Shown here: one piece after another, positions 6,970 through 10,000 of the stretch
How positions within the stretch are numbered: the first letter of the stretch is position 1
Layout of the letters: each line of letters opens with the position of its first letter
NCBI GenBank assembly: GCA_018398765.1
Contig: JAHBMJ010005774.1
Location: 1 to 10,000, forward strand
Length of the DNA: 10,000 nucleotides
DNA from: Chromera velia
Taxonomy: Eukaryota > Sar > Chromeraceae
Direction: 5' to 3'
The notes under the pieces: generated by a model
Told to the model about the DNA's origin: nothing
Database searches by the model: none
What the model saw: only the letters and a program-made list of their open reading frames with translations
Program-made: the position numbers and the translations under genes

Positions 6970-7006
<37 letters not shown>
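6726..7006. repeat. compound microsatellite (CT)n-(CA)n-(CTCA)n, duplicated as a ~104-bp unit
   Basis: The order is (CT)n 6726-6775, TAGTCTCCCTCTCTCT at 6777, (CA)n 6794-6825, (CTCA)n to about 6860, then again (CT)n, TAGTCTCCCTCTCTCT at 6881, (CA)n 6899-6919, (CTCA)n, (CT)n, a short CA/CTCA piece and a final (CT)n to about 7005. The spacer TAGTCTCCCTCTCTCT recurs 104 bp apart with the same motif order on each side, showing duplication of the whole compound block rather than slippage of single motifs. Strong purine/pyrimidine strand bias could favour triplex DNA. Confidence 0.95.
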
Positions 7007-7008
<2 letters not shown>

Positions 7009-7200
7009 CACATATTGTATTGTATATATATATATCATCATCATCATCATTCACCATCGCTATCGGCCCATAAATGAGCATCTAACGTTCGGCTGGTTTG
7101 ATGCACAGCTGGACACATTGCTAGGGCAGTCCTCTCCCACAAAGGAGGATAACACAGGCAAGAACAGCTTTCCCGTGACGGCCACTCATTGAATTCCCGC
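7009..7200 (-). repeat. possible retroposon 3' end with (TA)n and (TGA)n tail
   Basis: (TA)n at 7023-7035 adjoins (TCA)n at 7035-7051, followed by unique mixed-composition sequence to about 7200. Read on the minus strand, a non-repetitive body runs into a (GATGAT)n then (TA)n tail, the layout seen at the 3' ends of some LINE and SINE families. No tRNA-like promoter boxes or reverse transcriptase frame were recognised, so this is a weak inference from layout only. Confidence 0.25.
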
Positions 7201-7984
7201 GGCAAGGCAGAGTAGTCTTACATCCTTATACAGAACGCATGGCTTTATCCTCTTTCTGCCAAAATCTAGCTCAATTAGAAGAAAAAAGAGCCAGAGAACC
7301 TTCATTCTGATGGGCTAGGTTAGGTTGCGCCCTTTCACCTTTATTTCTTGCCCTAAAGCTCCTTCTAGCCTACCTGTTTTGAGGTAAACGGTGGTAGAAT
7401 GATGGAGATGGCTGAAAAGACGGGCAAAAACGGTAGCCTAGCTTGGCTTTGTCCCTATTCCGCGAACTACGTACTTCCTAAAAAGGGAGAAAACCTCATC
7501 TGTCTGACCCCGTTGCCAGTGTTTCGCATTCAGCATGCGTGCACGTCAACTGCTTGTGCTGTCCAACTCCAGGTCGGTGAGGAACCCTGGCGTCTGTTCG
7601 CTGGGCAGGTTTGCAGAACTGCTAAAAACTGCTTCCCGTCTCTTTCTTCATCTTTTTCCATCTTCCTCCTCAAATGCAAGCACTCTCTTCCTTCTGGCTA
7701 AAAGATTTCAGAACAGCATCATGTAGAAGTGAGACTTGCTTCCCCATCGAACGACGGATACCAATTGTCAAGTTAAACTGGTTGTTTCACGAGTAAAGAG
7801 GCAAACTGTCTTTCGTAGTTGCTCTCAGGCCGTCTCTTCAGGGATCAACAGGAGTCGATGCAAAGCTAAGTCAATCTGTGGCAAGAAAACGCATCGTTAA
7901 TAGCTCTATGCGATTTGAGTTGGTGGAGACGGCTGACACGCTTGCTGTTATTCAGAGTCATTGCCGTTTTAGACCGCTTCCTGA
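7201..7984. other. spacer, no gene recognised
   Basis: Mixed-composition sequence. The longest frame, 7399-7701 plus (begins MMEMAEKTGKNGSLAW), has no recognised motif, no clear splice context and a low-complexity Ser-rich end. It includes a GGTTAGGTT-type patch (GCTAGGTTAGGTTGC near 7313), too short to call telomeric. Confidence 0.4.
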
Positions 7985-8073
7985 GTTTGAATTTCTCTCT
8001 CCAGCGTCGCACCACTGCAGCTCAGGCTTTGCTCAGGCTGCAACGGTGCGACACTGGAGAGAGAAGTTCAAAC
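7985..8073. repeat. 37-bp-stem foldback (hairpin-forming inverted repeat)
   Basis: The left arm 7985-8021 pairs with the right arm 8037-8073 at 33 of 37 positions without gaps, around a 15-nt loop. Arms begin GTTTGAA and include CTCTCTCCAG and GTCGCACC. All four differences are transitions. In a minus-strand RNA three of the four would be G-U wobbles, giving 36 of 37 paired; in a plus-strand RNA only one would be. It lies 45 bp left of the MITE at 8119. It could be a small foldback transposon, or encode a miRNA-like or siRNA-producing hairpin. No target duplication was seen. Confidence 0.8.
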
Positions 8074-8110
8074 ACATATACACGTAGACGTTTAATGTAA
8101 TATGCATTAA

Positions 8111-8118
8111 TGCGTCAC
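8111..8118. repeat. left 8-bp target-site duplication
   Basis: TGCGTCAC immediately precedes the left inverted repeat of the MITE. The matching right copy TGTGTCAC at 8359-8366 differs by one C/T transition. Confidence 0.7.
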
Positions 8119-8358
8119 CTAGGCGACGCACAGTGATAAAAAAAAAGAAAAAAAAAATCTGGAGAAGCCTAATCTTTTTTATTATTTTTTCTATTATTTT
8201 ATTGGAAGTGCCAAACATATAATAAAAACACATCTAACTACAAAACCTACCTTTGCTAAGTTTGCTTGGACCTTTGACCACTGGACTAAAAAAAAAAAAA
8301 AAAAAAAATCTTGACATGTCTATTCTTTTTTTTTTTTTTACCACTGTGCGTCGCCTAG
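8119..8358. mobile_element. 240-bp MITE, hAT-like
   Basis: The ends are inverted: CTAGGCGACGCACAGTG at 8119-8135 is repeated in reverse complement at 8342-8358, perfect over 17 bp. Beyond one A/G mismatch the arms continue as TAAAAAAAAA, for about 27 bp in all. The element is flanked by 8-bp direct repeats (TGCGTCAC and TGTGTCAC, 7 of 8 identical). The interior is AT-rich, with poly-A at 8288-8308 and poly-T at 8327-8339, and has no coding capacity. An 8-bp duplication with short inverted ends is characteristic of hAT-superfamily elements. The end sequence does not begin with the commonest hAT dinucleotide, so the superfamily is tentative. It would rely on a transposase encoded elsewhere. Confidence 0.8.
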
Positions 8359-8366
8359 TGTGTCAC
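8359..8366. repeat. right 8-bp target-site duplication
   Basis: TGTGTCAC directly follows the right inverted repeat and matches TGCGTCAC at 8111-8118 except for one transition. Confidence 0.7.
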
Positions 8367-9234
8367 CTTTAATTCAAAAGTTGACCTAGTAGAAGTAACT
8401 ATAAGAAGTTGACCTACCTTCCTTAATACAATGCCTAGTACAATGCTTATAATTAATAGTAATAATTTAATACATGTTGTACATTAAAAGTATGTATAGT
8501 TCATCATAAAAATATATGTTTAATTTTTTGATATGCCTTCTAGTATGTCTTTTTCTCAACTGCCTTGTCGGCGGAGCTTCCTCACATATAAAAGTCTAGA
8601 TATAAGTCTTATAAGAGTTTTTGTATTGTTTGAATGAATGTATGTGCTAGTTGTTTAGTCTGACTTAGAGACTTAAGTTAGAGTATGTTAGAGTGCTGCG
8701 ACCTTGACTGCTAGCCTAGCGATGAGATTTACCAAATTTATAGCTAGATTCTAGAATTGTTACTATTTATATCTTTTACACAGGCAGCTGAGCCTCGGTG
8801 AATGTATGTTTGAATCATTCAAGACAATGAGGAACATTCATATAAAAAATAGAAAAATGATTGAATTTCATTTATAAAAAGATAAGCATCGAGTAAAGCA
8901 TCTAGTATAATTCCAAACACGTATAAGCATCTAGTAAAATTCAATTCAAAAAGTTTTGCAGGTGTTCAGAATTATTTCCCATCTGTACATCTGCTGAGTG
9001 GAAGATGCCACAGACTCAGTGCAGAGGGACACTGATCCTATAGTACTGATCAGCAATGTCTTTTACACCTGCAGGTTGGACCACAGTAAACGATGACATC
9101 ATAGTTTGACAAGCAAGCTAGATTTTTGCAAAAGTACAAGTTTGTCGAATGAGTCTGTTTCCCTTGTTTTTGATTTTTAAATCGCATGATTCAAAAAACA
9201 TTTCCTTGATCTTTTTGTTCGCTTCCCCATGCAC
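8367..9234. other. AT-rich spacer, including the 3' flank of the CYB5D1-like gene
   Basis: Stops are frequent in all frames and no exon was recognised. Short repeats are present: AAGCATCKAGTA occurs three times between 8884 and 8935, GTTGACCTA occurs at 8381 and 8409, and TGCAGGTGT near 8957 has an inverted partner ACACCTGCA near 9065. The part nearest 9234 should hold the 3' UTR of the minus-strand gene. No canonical polyadenylation signal was confidently placed. Confidence 0.5.
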
Positions 9235-9318
9235 TTATGCCACAGTGAGGTCATCGTTGAAGTACAGCTGGATGACGGGGGTGTGCTCGTCGGGGTCGAT
9301 CTGGAGGCGTTCCAGCTC
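9235..9318 (-). other. CYB5D1: terminal coding exon of the CYB5D1-like gene
   Basis: 84 bp, phase 0 at its start: 27 codons plus TAA at 9235-9237. The acceptor AG is at plus 9319-9320, preceded on the minus strand by a pyrimidine-containing stretch (GTCGCTCTATGCATCCATCC). It carries the diagnostic LYFNDDLT motif. Confidence 0.75.
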
Positions 9319-9712
9319 CTGCATGGATGGATGCATAGAGCGACAGCGGAAAACAATCACCTCATGCAGGCACGACCGAGCCAGAGCCCGTGGTTGGATT
9401 GAGAAAACCATCGATCGATATTGAGAACCACACGATGAGATCTTCAGACTCCCTCAAGATGGATGGAGAAACGAAAAAGTACAGAGAGGGGAAAAAAGTC
9501 TGTTGGCGCGATTTAGTGCAGGATAGGACAGGGCATCGGGGAAGAGAGGCAAGAAAAGCTGACGGGAGCGAAGAAGAGAGGCAGAGAGGAAGGACGGACG
9601 AAGGAACGAGACGGAGAAAAAGAAGAGAGATTTATGCGTATTGAGGCAGTGTGTGAAGACGCACACTCACAAACACGAGCGAGGGAGAAGAAGAAAGGAA
9701 TATCATGCCGTC

Positions 9713-9744
<32 letters not shown>

Positions 9745-9873
9745 GCTTGCTTGCTTGCTTTCTTTCTTTCTTTGTTTCTTTCTTTCTCCCTTTCTCCCTC
9801 TCTCTGTCACGCATACGCGCACACACCTTGCGGTCGTCAGGAACTCCATTCTCTGCCAGCGTCTTCTCCATGT
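9235..9873 (-). CDS. CYB5D1: CYB5D1-like protein (cytochrome b5 domain-containing protein 1), C-terminal two exons, 5' partial
   Basis: Two minus-strand exons join to encode the last 42 residues. Exon 9827-9873 gives MEKTLAENGVPDDRK after a split codon (..AC). Exon 9235-9318 gives ELERLQIDPD and then EHTPVIQLYFNDDLTVA, ending at TAA. Borders fit GT-AG: acceptor GTGTGTGCAG before 9873, donor AAG|GTGTGT at 9827/9826, acceptor CATCCATGCAG before 9318. As I recall the family, CYB5D1 proteins end with a TL-ENG---D motif and then HTP-I-LYFNDDLT plus two residues; this product aligns without gaps and ends at the same place. The family has an N-terminal heme-binding b5 domain, not in this window, and is associated with cilia and flagella. 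The exons are GC-rich at third positions, unlike the AT-rich spacers. The N-terminal exons lie beyond 10000. The identification rests on a short but distinctive tail. Confidence 0.75.
9319..9826 (-). other. last intron of the CYB5D1-like gene (508 bp) with strong strand asymmetry
   Basis: The intron is phase 0, with donor GTGTGTGCGC and acceptor CATCCATGCAG on the minus strand. Between about 9480 and 9630 the plus strand is almost all purine, so the intron RNA would be pyrimidine-rich there. Near the donor it carries a GAAA-type microsatellite (plus TTTC). Frames inside it are not genes. Confidence 0.65.
9713..9790. repeat. (TTTC)n microsatellite with embedded (TTGC)n
   Basis: About eight TTTC units are followed by four TTGC units and more TTTC units with a TTTG variant. 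It is located inside the last intron of the CYB5D1-like gene. Confidence 0.9.
9827..9873 (-). other. CYB5D1: penultimate visible coding exon of the CYB5D1-like gene
   Basis: 47 bp: two bases closing a split codon, then 15 codons reading MEKTLAENGVPDDRK. The acceptor is TGCAG directly after a (GT)n tract, and the donor GTGTGT follows AAG. The upstream exon should end in phase 1. Confidence 0.7.

Positions 9874-9875
<2 letters not shown>

Positions 9876-9913
<38 letters not shown>
9876..9913. repeat. (CA)n microsatellite abutting a splice acceptor
   Basis: About 18 CA units on plus, (TG)n on the transcribed minus strand, ending in GCAG at the exon start. It occupies the position of the polypyrimidine tract of the upstream intron. 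Confidence 0.9.
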
Positions 9914-9915
<2 letters not shown>

Positions 9916-10000
9916 ACTCACATCCACACTTCTTTGAGGTCAGTCCTCAATGGCCAGATATTCTTTTGCATTCCCCTGGAGAAAGAGTTGGGGAGGAGAA
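9914..10000 (-). other. upstream intron sequence of the CYB5D1-like gene, next exon not resolved
   Basis: A consensus-like donor GTGAGT lies on the minus strand at 9916-9921, and an acceptor-like CTCTTTCTCCAG near 9975. A micro-exon between them would end in the wrong phase or include a stop, so I do not call it. Confidence 0.3.

Noticed and set aside
6726-7006. CRISPR-like array
   Set aside because: The repeats are simple dinucleotide and tetranucleotide tracts without unique spacers, and the genome is eukaryotic.
7313-7327. Telomere-like GGTTAGGTT patch
   Set aside because: Only about one and a half units; not an array.
9149-9424. Plus-strand frame 9149-9424
   Set aside because: It is antisense to the terminal exon of the CYB5D1-like gene and shows no coding features of its own.
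9632-9937. Frames over 9632-9937 on both strands (Lys/Glu-rich, Cys/Val-rich, Ser/Phe/Leu-rich)
   Set aside because: Translations of TTTC and CA microsatellites; only 9827-9873 on minus is supported as an exon.

Overview
The window looks like nuclear DNA from a eukaryote whose cells build cilia or flagella. It has spliceosomal-type intron borders, long simple-sequence tracts (GT, CT, CA, CTCA, TTTC), AT-rich spacers and several transposon-like inverted-repeat structures. No bacterial-type operons, ribosome binding sites, rRNA or tRNA genes were seen. I cannot name the species. The standard genetic code is supported by one gene that ends with TAA exactly where its family normally ends.

Layout. 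1-541: poly-G edge and pyrimidine-rich spacer. 542-2606: a 2.07-kb unit bounded by 49-bp inverted repeats (45/49 identical), enclosing a GC-rich palindromic island, about 2.5 copies of a decayed ~186-bp tandem repeat, a ~415-bp GT microsatellite and an AT-rich tail. 2607-3136: a spacer carrying most of an unrecognised open frame. 3137-4070: a 934-bp unit bounded by perfect 51-bp inverted repeats, enclosing a short exon-like frame and a GC-rich foldback. 4071-4734: no clear gene. 4735-6159 (minus): a long, frame-intact but stop-interrupted coding region with an 18-residue Ser/Pro-rich repeat, apparently a decaying gene or element ORF. 6160-6725: nothing recognised. 6726-7050: compound microsatellite, followed by a possible retroposon tail. 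7985-8073: a 37-bp-stem foldback. 8119-8358: a 240-bp MITE with inverted ends and an 8-bp target duplication, hAT-like. 8367-9234: AT-rich spacer. 9235-9873 (minus): the last two coding exons of a CYB5D1-like (cytochrome b5 domain-containing protein 1) gene, whose 5' part lies beyond the window.

The confidently functional content is the CYB5D1-like gene end. The remainder is mainly mobile-element debris and simple repeats. The most notable signals are the two inverted-repeat-bounded units lying 530 bp apart, the MITE with its target duplication, the foldback that pairs better as minus-strand RNA, and the interrupted ORF in which one internal repeat copy has TAA where its sister has CAA.
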